Origin: Phenylobacterium sp.
GTDB lineage: Bacteria > Pseudomonadota > Alphaproteobacteria > Caulobacterales > Caulobacteraceae
Reading direction: 5' to 3'
Length of the DNA stretch: 64,000 nucleotides
Assembly (NCBI RefSeq): GCF_030680185.1
Contig: NZ_JAUXVZ010000053.1
Coordinates: 124,001 to 188,000, forward strand
Part shown: positions 42,544 to 51,976 of the stretch, piece by piece
Layout of the letters: each line of letters starts with the position of its first letter
Position numbering within the stretch: position 1 is the first letter of the stretch
Notes under the pieces: model-generated
Told to the model about the DNA's origin: nothing
What the model saw: only the letters and a program-made list of their open reading frames with translations
Database searches by the model: none
Program-made: the position numbers and the translations under genes

Positions 42544-44958
42544 GTGGACCCATTTGAGAGCATCAAGGCGACCTTCTTCCAGGAGTGCGACGAGCTGCTG
42601 ACCGACATGGAGTCGGGGCTGCTCGCCATGGAAGCCGGCGACGATGATTCCGAGACCATCAATGCGGTCTTCCGGGCGGTCCACTCGGTGAAGGGCGGGG
42701 CCGGAGCCTTCGGTCTCGATGAACTGATCCGCTTCGCCCACATCTTCGAAACGGTCCTGGACGAAATGCGCTCGGACCGGCTGCACCTGACCGACGAGGT
42801 CGCCAAGGTTCTCCTGCGCGCCTCCGACGTGCTGGCCGACCACGTGGCCGCCGCCCGCAGCGGCGGATCGGTCGACGAGGGCCGCACCCTGGGCATGATC
42901 GCCGACCTGCAGGGCCTGATCGACCAGGAGCGCGCCGCCGAGCTTGGCCTTGACGGCGATGGCTCCGACGACGGGGCCGATGAGGATTTCGGCTTCGTGC
43001 CGATCGTCCTCAGCCTCGATGAACCCGCCGCCGACGCGCCCGAGGTGGATGTGGCCGCCCTGATGGCCGCCGCCACGGCGCCGGCCGGTGCGCCGCCGCA
43101 GGCCACAACGGCCGCCCCGGCCTGGCTCGTCACCTTCCGGCCCAAGGCCGAGATGTACGCCAAGGCCAACGAGACGGGCCTGGTGCTGCGCGAACTCGCG
43201 CGCCTGGGGGACGTCGAGGTCGTGGTCGATACGGCCGCCGTGCCGCCCCTGGACCAGCTTTCGGCCGAACAGGCCTATCTCTCCTGGACCATCCGTCTCC
43301 GGGGCGAGGCGACCGAATCCGACGTGCGGGAAGTCTTCGAATTCGTCGAGGACGACTGCGAGCTGATCATTTGCCGTGACGGTGAGCCCGAGGCCGCAAG
43401 CGCCGAGACGCCGACCGTCGACGATCCGGAAAGCGACGCCCCGGCGAGCGCCGTGGAGGCCGCCGCCGCCGCGCCCCTCGATCTTGAGGCGCTGCTGGCC
43501 CGTGTGCAGGGAGAGCCGGCGCCCGAAGCAGCGCCGCCGCCCGCAGCCATGCCGCAGCCCGTCCCCGAGCCCGCCCAGGCCGCCCCGAAGGCCGACCCGG
43601 CCAATATGGACGTGGCCGGTCTGATCGCCCTGGCCGAACAGGCGTCCCTGGACCATGTCCAGGCCGCCGCGCCTCCCGCCAAGACCGAACCCAAGCCGGA
43701 CCCGAAGGCTGACGCCCGGGCCGAGCGGACCGCGGCCGCCGCCGGCGCCACAGCGGCGACCCCGACGATCCGTGTGGATCTCGACCGCGTCGATCGCCTG
43801 ATCAACGCCGTGGGCGAGCTGGTCATCCAGCAGGCCATGCTGTCCCAACGGGTCTTCGAAAGCGGCCTGGCCCGCTCCTCCGACGTGGCCCTGGGTCTTG
43901 AGGACCTGGAACTGCTGACCCGGGAGATCCAGGACAGCGTCATGGCCATCCGCGCCCAGCCGGTGAAGTCGGTCTTCCAACGGATGCCGCGTCTGGTTCG
44001 CGAAGTGGCCGACATGGTGGGCAAGAAGGTCCGCCTGGTCATGGACGGCGAGAACACCGAGGTCGACAAGACCGTCATCGAACGCCTGTCCGACCCCATC
44101 ACCCACATGCTGCGCAACGCCATCGACCACGGGCTGGAGACGCCTGAGGAGCGCGAGGCCGGCGGCAAGGCCATCGAAGGCACGGTCCGCCTGGCCGCCC
44201 TGCATCGCGGCGGCCGCATCGTCATCGAGGTCCAGGACGACGGCCGGGGCATCAATCGCCCCCGGGTTCGCGGCATCGCCGTGGCCAAGGGTCTGATCGC
44301 CGAGGACGCCGTGCTGTCGGACGACGAGATCGACAACCTGATCTTCCTGCCGGGCTTCTCCACCGCCGATGTGGTGTCCGACATCTCGGGCCGCGGCGTC
44401 GGCATGGATGTGGTCAAGCGCTCCATCCAGGCGCTGGGCGGGCGGATCTCCATCACCTCGGAGCCCAGCAAGGGCTCGAAATTCTCCATGAGCCTGCCCC
44501 TGACCCTGGCCGTCCTCGACGGCATGGTGGTCTCGGCGGCCGAGCAGACCCTGGTGGCGCCGCTCTCCAACATCGTCGAGAGCCTGACGCCCCGCGCCGA
44601 GGACGTTCACCTGGTGGGCGGCCGCGACGCGGTGATCCGCATCCGCGACACCTTCGTGCCCCTGATCGACGTGGGCATGGCGCTCGGCTTCCGCGATGAG
44701 CCTCTGCCGCCGGCCTCCGGCGTCGCCGTCCTGGTCGAGAGCGAAGGCGGCGGCAAGGCGGCCCTGCTGGTCGAGGCGATCCAGGGGCAGCGCCAGGTGG
44801 TCATCAAAAGCCTGGAAGCCAATTATCAGCACATCCACGGCGTCGCTGCGGCGACCATCCTTGGCGATGGCCGCGTGGCCCTGATCCTGGATGTGGACGC
44901 CTTGGTGACCACCTCCCGTCGCAAGGCTCCCCGTATCGAGAAGCGAATGGCGGTTTGA
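42544..44958 (+). CDS. cheA: Chemotaxis histidine kinase CheA
   Basis: An 804-residue CheA. Order: Hpt domain with phosphorylated His47 ([13 protein letters not shown]); an Ala/Pro-rich linker around a small response-regulator-binding-like domain (about 195-285, [25 protein letters not shown]); dimerisation domain ([24 protein letters not shown]); ATP-binding domain (N box [12 protein letters not shown] boxes DDGRGI and GRGVGMDVV); C-terminal CheW-like coupling domain. It is longer than the E. coli protein because of the Ala/Pro-rich linkers. GTG start with GGAG upstream. Confidence 0.96.
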   Translation: MDPFESIKATFFQECDELLTDMESGLLAMEAGDDDSETINAVFRAVHSVKGGAGAFGLDELIRFAHIFETVLDEMRSDRLHLTDEVAKVLLRASDVLADHVAAARSGGSVDEGRTLGMIADLQGLIDQERAAELGLDGDGSDDGADEDFGFVPIVLSLDEPAADAPEVDVAALMAAATAPAGAPPQATTAAPAWLVTFRPKAEMYAKANETGLVLRELARLGDVEVVVDTAAVPPLDQLSAEQAYLSWTIRLRGEATESDVREVFEFVEDDCELIICRDGEPEAASAETPTVDDPESDAPASAVEAAAAAPLDLEALLARVQGEPAPEAAPPPAAMPQPVPEPAQAAPKADPANMDVAGLIALAEQASLDHVQAAAPPAKTEPKPDPKADARAERTAAAAGATAATPTIRVDLDRVDRLINAVGELVIQQAMLSQRVFESGLARSSDVALGLEDLELLTREIQDSVMAIRAQPVKSVFQRMPRLVREVADMVGKKVRLVMDGENTEVDKTVIERLSDPITHMLRNAIDHGLETPEEREAGGKAIEGTVRLAALHRGGRIVIEVQDDGRGINRPRVRGIAVAKGLIAEDAVLSDDEIDNLIFLPGFSTADVVSDISGRGVGMDVVKRSIQALGGRISITSEPSKGSKFSMSLPLTLAVLDGMVVSAAEQTLVAPLSNIVESLTPRAEDVHLVGGRDAVIRIRDTFVPLIDVGMALGFRDEPLPPASGVAVLVESEGGGKAALLVEAIQGQRQVVIKSLEANYQHIHGVAAATILGDGRVALILDVDALVTTSRRKAPRIEKRMAV

Positions 44959-44960
44959 CC

Positions 44961-45440
44961 ATGACGGACACCATGACTGACACCGTGACTCCAGGCGTCG
45001 CCCAGCGGCGCGAACTCATCGCTTTCCGCATCGGCGACCAGGAATTCTGCGTCGACATCATGTCGGTGCGGGAAATCCGCGGCTGGGCGCCGGCCACCCC
45101 CCTGCCCCGCACCCCGTCCTTCGTGAAGGGCGTCATCAACCTGCGTGGCGCGGTCCTGCCGATCATCGATCTGGGCGCACGCCTGGGCCTGACCACGTCG
45201 GAGCCCACCGCCCGCCACGTCATCATGGTGGTCCATATCGGCGAGCGGACCATCGGCCTGCTGGTGGATGCGGTCTCCGACATCATCAATATGAGCGACG
45301 ATCTGGTTCAGCCGACCCCCGATGTCGCCAGCGACCAGGTGAAGACCTTCGTCAAGGGCCTGTTCGCCCTCGAAGGCCGCATGGTCAGCCTCATCGCCCT
45401 GGACCGGGTTCTGCCCGAGACCGAAGCCGAGGCGGCATGA
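44961..45440 (+). CDS. cheW: Chemotaxis coupling protein CheW
   Basis: A 159-residue coupling protein linking receptors to CheA. The two SH3-like barrels show [41 protein letters not shown] and [11 protein letters not shown]. The ATG at 44961 is two bases after the cheA stop; a TTG six bases upstream is less likely. It overlaps cheR by four bases. Confidence 0.95.
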   Translation: MTDTMTDTVTPGVAQRRELIAFRIGDQEFCVDIMSVREIRGWAPATPLPRTPSFVKGVINLRGAVLPIIDLGARLGLTTSEPTARHVIMVVHIGERTIGLLVDAVSDIINMSDDLVQPTPDVASDQVKTFVKGLFALEGRMVSLIALDRVLPETEAEAA

Positions 45441-46327
45441 CGCAGACCCCCGACTCCCGGCGCGGCGCAAAGAACGAAGGTCTGGTCGACGGCGAATTCC
45501 TGCTGACCACCGACGACTTCCGCAAGATCGCTCAGATCCTGCACGCCCATGCAGGGATCGCGCTCAACGAAGGCAAGGCCGCCCTGGTCTATTCGCGCCT
45601 GGCCAAGCGCCTGCGCACCCTTGGGCTGCACAGCTTCCGCGAATACTGCGCCCTGGTGGAGGACGCCGACAGCCTGGACGAGCGCCAGGCCATGATGGCG
45701 GCCCTGACCACCAATGTGACGCGCTTCTTCCGCGAGCCGCACCACTTCGATCACCTGCGCGACAAGGTGATGCCGGAACTGGCCGCCCGCGCGCGAGCCG
45801 GTGGTCGGGTGCGCATGTGGTCGGCCGCCTGCTCCAACGGCCAGGAGCCGTATTCCATGGCCATCACGCTGCTGTCGGTCCTGCCGGAAGCTGCGCGGCT
45901 GGATGTGAAGATCCTGGCCACCGACATCGACCCGAACATGGTCGCTGAAGGCAAGGTCGGCTGCTACCGCGAGGACGCGGTCTCCCCCGTGCCGCTGGAG
46001 CTGCGCCGGCGCTGGTTCGAGAAGGTTCCCGCCGCCGACGGCCGCATCTGGTCGGTGTCGCCGGAACTGCGCGACCTGGTGGCCTTCCGCGAATTGAACC
46101 TCATCGGCGACTGGCCCATGCGCGGGCGTTTCGACGTGATCTTCTGCCGCAATGTGGTGATCTATTTCGACGAACCGACCCAGGAGCGCATCTGGAGCCG
46201 CTTCGTCCCGGCCATGGCGCCGGGCGCCACGCTCTATATTGGGCACTCCGAGCGGGTCTCCGGCCCTGCTGTGGCGACCCTGGAGACCGCAGGCCTCACC
46301 ACCTATCAGCTGAGGGCCGCCAGATGA
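45437..46327 (+). CDS. cheR: Chemoreceptor methyltransferase CheR
   Basis: A 296-residue S-adenosylmethionine-dependent methyltransferase for receptor glutamates. The helical N-domain ([17 protein letters not shown] segment) is followed by [14 protein letters not shown], the SAM motif [17 protein letters not shown], and the [12 protein letters not shown] strand. It overlaps cheW and cheB by four bases each. The receptor encoded upstream carries a matching C-terminal docking motif. Confidence 0.95.
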   Translation: MTQTPDSRRGAKNEGLVDGEFLLTTDDFRKIAQILHAHAGIALNEGKAALVYSRLAKRLRTLGLHSFREYCALVEDADSLDERQAMMAALTTNVTRFFREPHHFDHLRDKVMPELAARARAGGRVRMWSAACSNGQEPYSMAITLLSVLPEAARLDVKILATDIDPNMVAEGKVGCYREDAVSPVPLELRRRWFEKVPAADGRIWSVSPELRDLVAFRELNLIGDWPMRGRFDVIFCRNVVIYFDEPTQERIWSRFVPAMAPGATLYIGHSERVSGPAVATLETAGLTTYQLRAAR

Positions 46328-47361
46328 CAGTTCGTGTACTGATTGTCGACGACTCCGCCACGATGCGCAGCCTCATCGCGGCCACGCTGCGCCAGGACCC
46401 CGAGATCGAGGTGCTGGGCTTCGCCAACGATCCCCTGGAGGCCCGTGAGGCGATCAAGCGGTTGAATCCCGACGTGATCACCCTCGACGTCGAGATGCCG
46501 CACATGAACGGTCTCGACTTCCTCGAGAAGATCATGCGGCTGCGCCCGATGCCCGTGGTCATGGTCTCCACCCTGACTCAGGCCGGCGCCGAGGCGACCC
46601 TGACGGCCATGGAGCTCGGGGCTGTCGATTGCGTCGGCAAGCCCGGCGCGGGCCATACCGCCGTCGAAGCCTTCGCCGATCTCGCCGAGAAGGTGAAGGC
46701 CGCCGCCCGCGCCCGGGTGCGCCCCTTCGTCGGGCACGTCACCAAGGTGGAGGACACGCGGTCCTACAGGGCTGACGACATCATCGTGGCCATCGGCTCG
46801 TCCACCGGCGGGGTCGAGGCGCTCATGACCATTCTTTCGGCCTTCCCGGCCACCTGCCCGCCCACCGTGATCACCCAGCACATGCCGGCCACCTTCACCC
46901 GCTCCTTCGCCGAGCGGCTGGACCGGGTGTCCGGCGCCAAGGTGGCCGAGGCCTGGGACGGCGCCCGGCTCGCCCCTGGCCATGTCTATCTGGCGCCCGG
47001 CGGCGAAGCTCATCTTGAGGTGTCGGGAACCACCCACCTGTCCTGCCGCCTGCGTGCGGACGGCCCCGTCAGCGGCCATCGTCCTTCGGTCGATGTGCTG
47101 TTTGAATCCGTCGCCCGTCTGAACCGCCCCGCCCTTGGGGTCATCCTGACCGGCATGGGCCGAGATGGCGCCCAGGGCCTCTTGTCCATGCGCCAGGCTG
47201 GGGCCCGCACCCTGGGCCAGGACGAGTCCAGTTGCGTCGTCTACGGCATGCCCCGCGCGGCCTACGAGATCGGCGCGGTGGAAAAGCAATCGCCGCTTGC
47301 TCGCATGAGCTCGGCCATCCTTGGAATATGCGCGGCCGCCGAACCGCAAAGGAGCGCCTGA
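46324..47361 (+). CDS. cheB: Chemotaxis response regulator / methylesterase CheB
   Basis: A 345-residue receiver-methylesterase that removes receptor methyl groups and can deamidate glutamine. Receiver Asp55 ([10 protein letters not shown]) and acidic pair Asp9-Asp10 are present; the esterase triad is Ser159 or 160 (IGSSTGG), His186 (TQHMP) and Asp281 (GMGRDG). Overlaps: four bases with cheR, one with cheYII (TGATG). Confidence 0.96.
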   Translation: MTVRVLIVDDSATMRSLIAATLRQDPEIEVLGFANDPLEAREAIKRLNPDVITLDVEMPHMNGLDFLEKIMRLRPMPVVMVSTLTQAGAEATLTAMELGAVDCVGKPGAGHTAVEAFADLAEKVKAAARARVRPFVGHVTKVEDTRSYRADDIIVAIGSSTGGVEALMTILSAFPATCPPTVITQHMPATFTRSFAERLDRVSGAKVAEAWDGARLAPGHVYLAPGGEAHLEVSGTTHLSCRLRADGPVSGHRPSVDVLFESVARLNRPALGVILTGMGRDGAQGLLSMRQAGARTLGQDESSCVVYGMPRAAYEIGAVEKQSPLARMSSAILGICAAAEPQRSA

Positions 47362-47750
47362 TGCCCGCCCCCGGAGCCATCAAGACCTTGATCGCCGATG
47401 ATCAGCAGTCCATGCGCTCGCTGATCCGCACCAGCCTGAACGCCTTGGGCATCAACCAGACGCGGGAGGCCGCCGATGGCGAGGACGCCCTGCGCCTGCT
47501 GCTGGCCCAGCCGGTCAATCTGGTGATCACCGACTTCAACATGCCCAAGCTCGACGGGCTTGGCCTCCTGCGGGCCATCCGCGCCCATGGGCCGATCTCC
47601 AAGACCGCGGTCATCATGCTGACCGGCCGCGCCGACCGCGAGCTGGTGCAGCGGGCGGTCCAGTTCGGCGTGAACAACTATCTGGTCAAACCCTTCACGA
47701 CCCAGATCCTGAAGGAAAAGATCGAAGCCGTTTTCGGACCCCTCGAATGA
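47361..47750 (+). CDS. cheYII: CheY-like response regulator CheYII
   Basis: A 129-residue receiver protein with Asp13-Asp14, phosphoacceptor Asp58 (ITDFNMPKLDG), Thr in MLTGRAD and Lys in LVKPFT. Two regulators besides CheYI are typical of the Caulobacter operon; some act as phosphate sinks or on other targets. It overlaps cheD by four bases. Confidence 0.9.
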   Translation: MPAPGAIKTLIADDQQSMRSLIRTSLNALGINQTREAADGEDALRLLLAQPVNLVITDFNMPKLDGLGLLRAIRAHGPISKTAVIMLTGRADRELVQRAVQFGVNNYLVKPFTTQILKEKIEAVFGPLE

Positions 47751-48304
47751 TTGTTGAGAACATCTCGAACCGGCCCGGACGGCGAGTTCACGTGGTGCAG
47801 GGCGAGCACTATGTGACCGACGATCCCGAAATCACCCTGACCACCATCCTGGGCAGCTGCGTGGCGGTCTGCCTGTGGGATCCTCAGCGGGGCGTCGGCG
47901 GGATGAATCACTTCCTGCTGCCCGAGGGCAAGGCCGAGGGCGCCAATGAGGGCCGCCGCTACGGCGCCTTCGCCATGGAGCTCTTGATCAACGAGCTGCT
48001 GCGCATGGGCGCGCGGCGCGAGAACATGCAGGCCAAGCTGTTCGGCGGAGCGCGCATGTTCAGCGGTCTTTCGGACGTCGGCGCCTCCAACGCCGCCTTC
48101 GCCGAGCGCTTCCTGCGGGACGAAGGGATTCCGGTGGTCGGCACTAGCCTGGGCGGCTTTGGCGCCCGGCGTATCCAGTTCTGGCCGGTCAGCGGCCGGG
48201 CCCAGCAGAAGACCGTCACCGACACCAACGAACTCAAGGAAGTCGCCAAGCCGCGCGCCCCTGCGCCGCTGCCGGTGGCCGAAGGCGCGGTGGAGCTGTT
48301 CTGA
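47747..48304 (+). CDS. cheD: Chemoreceptor glutamine deamidase CheD
   Basis: A 185-residue CheD, which deamidates receptor glutamines. The catalytic Cys is in LTTILGSCVAVCLWD, His in GGMNHFLLPE and Thr in the VVGTSLGGFGARRI strand. The last 30 residues are a Pro/Ala-rich extension. Overlap with cheYII (four bases) and cheU (one base). Confidence 0.94.
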   Translation: MIVENISNRPGRRVHVVQGEHYVTDDPEITLTTILGSCVAVCLWDPQRGVGGMNHFLLPEGKAEGANEGRRYGAFAMELLINELLRMGARRENMQAKLFGGARMFSGLSDVGASNAAFAERFLRDEGIPVVGTSLGGFGARRIQFWPVSGRAQQKTVTDTNELKEVAKPRAPAPLPVAEGAVELF

Positions 48305-48684
48305 TGCGCCCAGCCCAGGTCGCCGCCCTCGCTCCTCCGGTCCTCGCCGCCCTGGCGGCGGAGCTGGACCACGCCGGAGAGCTGTGCGCGCGCCTGGAGG
48401 ATCTGGTCACCCGCCTGGCGGCCGCCGTCGAAGGCGAACCGCGGGCCCTGGCGCTCAGCGAGGCCCAGACCCTCGATGTCCTGACCCAGCACCTGGCGGC
48501 CCTGTCGGTCTTCACCCGGGGCCTGTCAGGCGAACTGACCAGCGCCCGCACGGTGGACCCTGACGTGGTCCTGGCCCAGGTGCCCCTGAGCGACTTGGCC
48601 GGCCGGCTTCGCGCCTGCCTTTATAGCGCCACCCTGATCCCGCCCCCCAAGGACAATGGATCGGGCGACCTTGACCTGTTCTGA
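48304..48684 (+). CDS. cheU: CheU (conserved chemotaxis-operon protein of unknown function)
   Basis: A 126-residue, mostly helical protein with two coiled-coil-like helices (LDHAGELCARLEDLVTRLAAAV; LTQHLAALSVFTRGLS). No enzyme motif is seen. The name rests on position, between cheD and cheYIII as in C. crescentus. ATG overlaps the cheD stop. Confidence 0.65.
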   Translation: MRPAQVAALAPPVLAALAAELDHAGELCARLEDLVTRLAAAVEGEPRALALSEAQTLDVLTQHLAALSVFTRGLSGELTSARTVDPDVVLAQVPLSDLAGRLRACLYSATLIPPPKDNGSGDLDLF

Positions 48685-48696
48685 GGCCGCCCAGCC

Positions 48697-49293
48697 ATGA
48701 GCCTTCATCCCGACATCCGGATGAACCTGGCGCGGTCCAACGTCCTGCTGATTGACGACAATGCGCAGGCCCTGGACGTGCTCGCCTCGATCTTCCGCGG
48801 CTTTGGCGTCCTTCGGCAGGTCAAGTGTGGTTCGGCCGCCGAGGCTCAGACCATCCTGCGCAGCCGGGAGATCGACCTGATCGTCTGCGACACGGTCATG
48901 CCCGACATGGACGGCTACGAGTTCGTGCGCTGGCTGCGCCGGGAGGGGCCGGAAGAGGCGCGTTTTTCCCCGGTCATCATGCTGACGGGTCACGCGGCGC
49001 GGAGCACCGTCGAGAGCAGCCGCGACTGCGGCGCCAATTTCATCGTCTCCAAGCCCTTCACGCCGGAGGTCCTGCTGCAGCGGATCTATTGGGTGGCGAA
49101 GGACGAACGGGCCATGGTGCGGAGCGACACCTATGTCGGCCCCGACCGCCGGTTCCGCAATATCGGCCCGCCCCTGGGGGTCAAGGGCCGCCGCAAGGAC
49201 GACCTGTCCACCCATGTGGGCGCGGCCAAGGATCCGAACATGGATCAGGACGAAATCGACATGTTGCTTAAGCCACAAAAGGCCGCCCTATGA
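48697..49293 (+). CDS. cheYIII: CheYIII, Cle-type receiver with FliM-like C-terminal peptide
   Basis: A 198-residue receiver protein with all phosphorylation residues (Asp20-Asp21, Asp65 in VCDTVMPDMDG, Thr97, Lys119). The domain is followed by an arginine-rich tail (GPDRRFRN at about 148-155 and GRRKDD at 164-169). From memory, the C. crescentus gene in this position (CleA) responds to c-di-GMP through arginine-rich residues. The end of the protein, MDQDEIDMLL, closely matches the FliM N-terminal peptide LSQxEIDxLL that CheY-P binds. It overlaps cheE by four bases. Confidence 0.87.
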   Translation: MSLHPDIRMNLARSNVLLIDDNAQALDVLASIFRGFGVLRQVKCGSAAEAQTILRSREIDLIVCDTVMPDMDGYEFVRWLRREGPEEARFSPVIMLTGHAARSTVESSRDCGANFIVSKPFTPEVLLQRIYWVAKDERAMVRSDTYVGPDRRFRNIGPPLGVKGRRKDDLSTHVGAAKDPNMDQDEIDMLLKPQKAAL

Positions 49294-49772
49294 GCGAGGC
49301 TGAAGTCTTCAAGGTCAGGAACCGCCTGGCCCAGCACGTCACCGAGCCCGGCGGCATGACCGCCGGCATGGCCAACAGCCGCGCCGGGCGCGAGCTGGCG
49401 GCCCAGCAGGGCCGCTCCTATGAGGCCATCGGGGAAACCCTCGAGACCCTGGAATGGCTGTGCGACACCCGCGATGCGCCGATGGATTCGGTCTATGACC
49501 TCTCGACCCAGGTCCTCGATATCGCCGGTCTGTTCGACGACAAGCAGCTCTGCCGCGCGGCCTACAGCCTGTGCGAACTGGCCGACAAGCTGCGCACCCG
49601 CGACGAGGCGGACTGGGCTTCGATCAAGCTCCACGTCAACGGCATGCGGCTGATCTGGAATACCGAGGCGGCGGGGCGCGACAATCTCAACGCCATGGTC
49701 GAAGGCCTCTGGGCCCTGACCGATCGCCTTCGCGTGGATGACGCCGGCGGCGAGGCGACGCCCGCCGACTGA
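49290..49772 (+). CDS. cheE: CheE (conserved helical partner of CheYIII)
   Basis: A 160-residue helical protein, last in the operon. Conserved parts shared with the copy at 38344-38820 are the EPGGMTAGMA start, AAYSLCELADKLRTRDEADW and LHVNGMRLIWN. The N-terminal region is disordered-looking. Function unknown; always next to the cheYIII-type gene in this window. A GC-rich hairpin follows its stop. Confidence 0.72.
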   Translation: MSEAEVFKVRNRLAQHVTEPGGMTAGMANSRAGRELAAQQGRSYEAIGETLETLEWLCDTRDAPMDSVYDLSTQVLDIAGLFDDKQLCRAAYSLCELADKLRTRDEADWASIKLHVNGMRLIWNTEAAGRDNLNAMVEGLWALTDRLRVDDAGGEATPAD

Positions 49773-49780
49773 CGAGAACG

Positions 49781-49811
49781 CCGCCCCCGAAGCGCAAGGC
49801 TCCAGGGGCGG
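49781..49811. terminator. Bidirectional hairpin after cheE
   Basis: CCGCCCC (49781-49787) pairs perfectly with GGGGCGG (49805-49811) around a 17-base loop, between the convergent cheE and thiolase genes. It likely ends both transcripts. Confidence 0.6.
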
Positions 49812-49823
49812 GTCTCAGGCCGA

Positions 49824-50963
49824 TCAGGCCTCGTTGGAGAAGATCACCGTGCCCGAGGCGGCGAACATGCCGCCCACCCCGTGGCAGACGCTGATCTTGG
49901 CGCCATCCACCTGGGCCGGCGCAATGCCGCGCATCTGACGAACGCTCTCCTGCAGGGCGTACATGCCGTACATCCCTGAGTGCATGTAGGAGAGGCCGCC
50001 GCCATTGGTGTTCAGCGGCAGCTTGCCGCCGATGGCGGTGTTGCGCTCATTGATGAAGTGCTTGGCCTCGCCCGGCTTGCAGAAGCCGAGGTCTTCCAGG
50101 CCGTAGAGCGGCAGATGGGCGAAGGCGTCGTAGATCATCAGGTGATCGACGTCGGCATGGCTGATGCCGGCCTCGTCAAAGGCCTTCTTGCCCGAGACCC
50201 GGAAGGCCTTGGACGAGGTGAAGTCCTCCATCTGGCTGACCATCGGGGTCTCGACGCTCTCGCCCGTGCCCAGCACATAGACCGGCTTCTGCGGGAAGTC
50301 CTTGGCCCGCTCGGCGCTGGTCAGGATGAGCGCGCCGCCGCCGTCGGTGACCAGGCAGCACATCAGCTTGCGGAACGGCCAGGCGATCATGTCGGAGTTG
50401 AGCACGTCGTCGACCGTGATCGGGTCCTTGTAGGAGGCGCGGGGGTTCTTGGCCGCCCACTCCCGCTGGATCACCGCCACATTGGCCAGGTCTTCCTCGG
50501 TCACCCCATAGGTCTTCATGTAGCGAAGCACCGGGATGGTGAACATGGTCGGGGGAGCCGTAACGCCATAGGGCATCTCGAACTGGCCCATGAGGCTGGA
50601 GGCTGCGCGGCCGAAGCCGCCGACACCCACCCGCGAACGGCCGGATTCGCCATGGGTGATCAGGACGGTGTTGCACAGCCCTTCGTTGATCGCCGCGGCC
50701 GCATGGCGGACGTGCAGCATGAAGGAACAGCCGCCGACGCTGGTGCCGTCGGCATAGGTGGGCGTGATCCCCAGATACTGGGCGAGCTCCACCGGCGAGA
50801 TGCCGGCGCAGGCCACGCCGTCGATATCGGTGGGCTTCAGGCCGGCGTCGGCCATGGCGTTGAGGGCGGCGTCGGCGTGCAGGCCGATCACGGACACGTC
50901 CGGAATCTTGCCCATCTTGGTGGTTTCAGCGGCGCCTACGACCGCGACAGATTTCTGCTTCAT
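49824..50963 (-). CDS. Thiolase-superfamily protein (SCP-x/Ltp2-like)
   Basis: A 379-residue thiolase-fold protein of the lipid-transfer/SCP-x branch. The presumed nucleophile is Cys79 in TSVGGCSFMLH; the C-terminal motifs NTNGGGLSYMHSG and CHGVGGMFAASGT carry the His and Gly loop, while the second catalytic Cys of true thiolases is not obvious. In this branch the protein pairs with a DUF35 OB-fold protein, here encoded seven bases upstream, and cleaves beta-hydroxy- or beta-ketoacyl-CoA thioesters, often in steroid side-chain removal. Substrate is inferred only. Confidence 0.85.
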   Translation of the reverse strand: MKQKSVAVVGAAETTKMGKIPDVSVIGLHADAALNAMADAGLKPTDIDGVACAGISPVELAQYLGITPTYADGTSVGGCSFMLHVRHAAAAINEGLCNTVLITHGESGRSRVGVGGFGRAASSLMGQFEMPYGVTAPPTMFTIPVLRYMKTYGVTEEDLANVAVIQREWAAKNPRASYKDPITVDDVLNSDMIAWPFRKLMCCLVTDGGGALILTSAERAKDFPQKPVYVLGTGESVETPMVSQMEDFTSSKAFRVSGKKAFDEAGISHADVDHLMIYDAFAHLPLYGLEDLGFCKPGEAKHFINERNTAIGGKLPLNTNGGGLSYMHSGMYGMYALQESVRQMRGIAPAQVDGAKISVCHGVGGMFAASGTVIFSNEA

Positions 50964-50970
50964 GGTCGCC

Positions 50971-51378
50971 TTACCCCTTGGCCGGCTGGAAGAACGGCAG
51001 CGTGATGGTGTCGCTCATCTTCTCGAAGACGACCTCGAGAGGCATGTCGAGCACCAGGGCCTCGGGCGTCTGGGGGCAGCCGACGATGTTGGTCATCATC
51101 CGCGGGCCTTCTTCGAGCTGCACCACGGCGATGGCGTAGGGCTCGGTCCCCATGTCCGGGCGGGGGCGATGATTGATGACGTAGGAATGCAGGGTGGCGC
51201 GGCCGCTGGCCTTGAAGACCTCGACATTGCGCGAGCCGGTCTTGGGCGCGAAGGGGCGCGGGGGGAAATAGGCTTCACCGGTCTCCTTGCAACGCTGGAG
51301 CAGCAGCTCCCCGTTGCGGGTCCCGTCCCAGAAATGCTGGGTCTCCGGAGTCGGCTCCGGCAAAATGCGAGGCGGCAT
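50971..51378 (-). CDS. DUF35 OB-fold protein with degenerate zinc ribbon
   Basis: A 135-residue protein with an N-terminal rubredoxin-like part and a C-terminal OB-fold (HSYVINHRPRPDMGTEPYAIAVVQLEEGPRMMTNIVG, in parts). The family normally has two Cys pairs before and after YFPPR; here only one Cys remains (QRCKETGEAYFPPRPFAPKTGS), so zinc binding is probably lost. Such proteins form complexes with the neighbouring SCP-x-type thiolase. GGAGACG precedes the ATG. Confidence 0.82.
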   Translation of the reverse strand: MPPRILPEPTPETQHFWDGTRNGELLLQRCKETGEAYFPPRPFAPKTGSRNVEVFKASGRATLHSYVINHRPRPDMGTEPYAIAVVQLEEGPRMMTNIVGCPQTPEALVLDMPLEVVFEKMSDTITLPFFQPAKG

Positions 51379-51391
51379 ACGTCTCCATCCC

Positions 51392-51411
51392 TCAAAAATG
51401 TTTTCAAAAAT
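51392..51411 (-). promoter_or_regulatory. Direct repeat in the DUF35-thiolase promoter
   Basis: TCAAAAAT occurs twice (51392-51399 and 51404-51411), twelve bases apart, in the only AT-rich pocket upstream of the DUF35 start. The same bases could hold the promoter. Confidence 0.35.
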
Positions 51412-51474
51412 CCCGGCCTGTTCCGGCCGAGCGGGCGCCAGAAAAGACGAGTGCGGCCCGCTTGTCGACCAGCT

Positions 51475-51532
51475 TAGAGCCTTGAGCGCGTTTCGTCCGA
51501 TAACCGGGTCCCACTTATCAGGACAGGCTCTA
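51475..51532. repeat. Alphaproteobacterial palindromic intergenic repeat (REP-like), single copy
   Basis: A 58-base element bounded by TAGAGCC and GGCTCTA, with inner matches GTCCGATAA and TTATCAGGAC around CCGGGTCCCAC. Elements of this shape (GAGCGCGTTTC ... ACCGG ... outer AGAGC/GCTCT) recur in intergenic DNA of alphaproteobacteria. It lies between two minus-strand units and its last three bases supply the stop codon of the upstream gene. Confidence 0.65.
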
Positions 51533-51976
51533 GATCGGAGAGCCTGAAAGACGTCGCCGCTCGGCGCCCGCCACGAGCTCGCCCCAGACCTCGGCCTCCA
51601 GGGCCTTGGCCTCGGCGTCGTCGCGGCGTTCGAGCTCGGCGTGCAGGGCGATCAGGGCGACCCGCAGCTCGGCGTTGGCGCTCTGTAAGGCGCTCAGGCG
51701 AAGGCTCGTATCGCGACCCCCGGCCAGCTCCACCAGCCAGCGGCGGCGCGCATTGTCCTGGCTGAGCCGGGCGCCGGACCCCAGCAGGGTGCGCAGGGCG
51801 ACGTTTTCCTGGACGAGGATTTCGGCCGCGCCGTCCCACATCTCGGCGGCCAAACCCAGCAGCATGGCCGAGAGGCCAAGCTCCCCGGCCCGCTGGGCGG
51901 CGGGGATCTGTGGCGCGGCGTTACGGGCGACGCGGCCCGCCAGATCGGCGAGCACCTGGGAGACATCGGGTTTCAT
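51530..51976 (-). CDS. Hypothetical helical protein paired with the phosphotransferase
   Basis: A 148-residue helical protein without a recognised motif. Helices around residues 4-30, 35-60 and 90-135 are predicted by eye. Small helical proteins (some called DUF6285) often accompany ACAD10-type phosphotransferase genes, and this one overlaps that gene by four bases, but I cannot confirm the family. Its TAG stop lies in the terminal repeat of a REP-like element, so the last residues (RRRLSGSPI) may be acquired sequence. Confidence 0.55.
   Translation of the reverse strand: MKPDVSQVLADLAGRVARNAAPQIPAAQRAGELGLSAMLLGLAAEMWDGAAEILVQENVALRTLLGSGARLSQDNARRRWLVELAGGRDTSLRLSALQSANAELRVALIALHAELERRDDAEAKALEAEVWGELVAGAERRRLSGSPI

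Noticed and set aside
41959..44838. 959-codon minus-strand open frame opposite cheA
   Set aside because: Shadow of CheA, whose domains are complete. No start signal and no recognisable motif.
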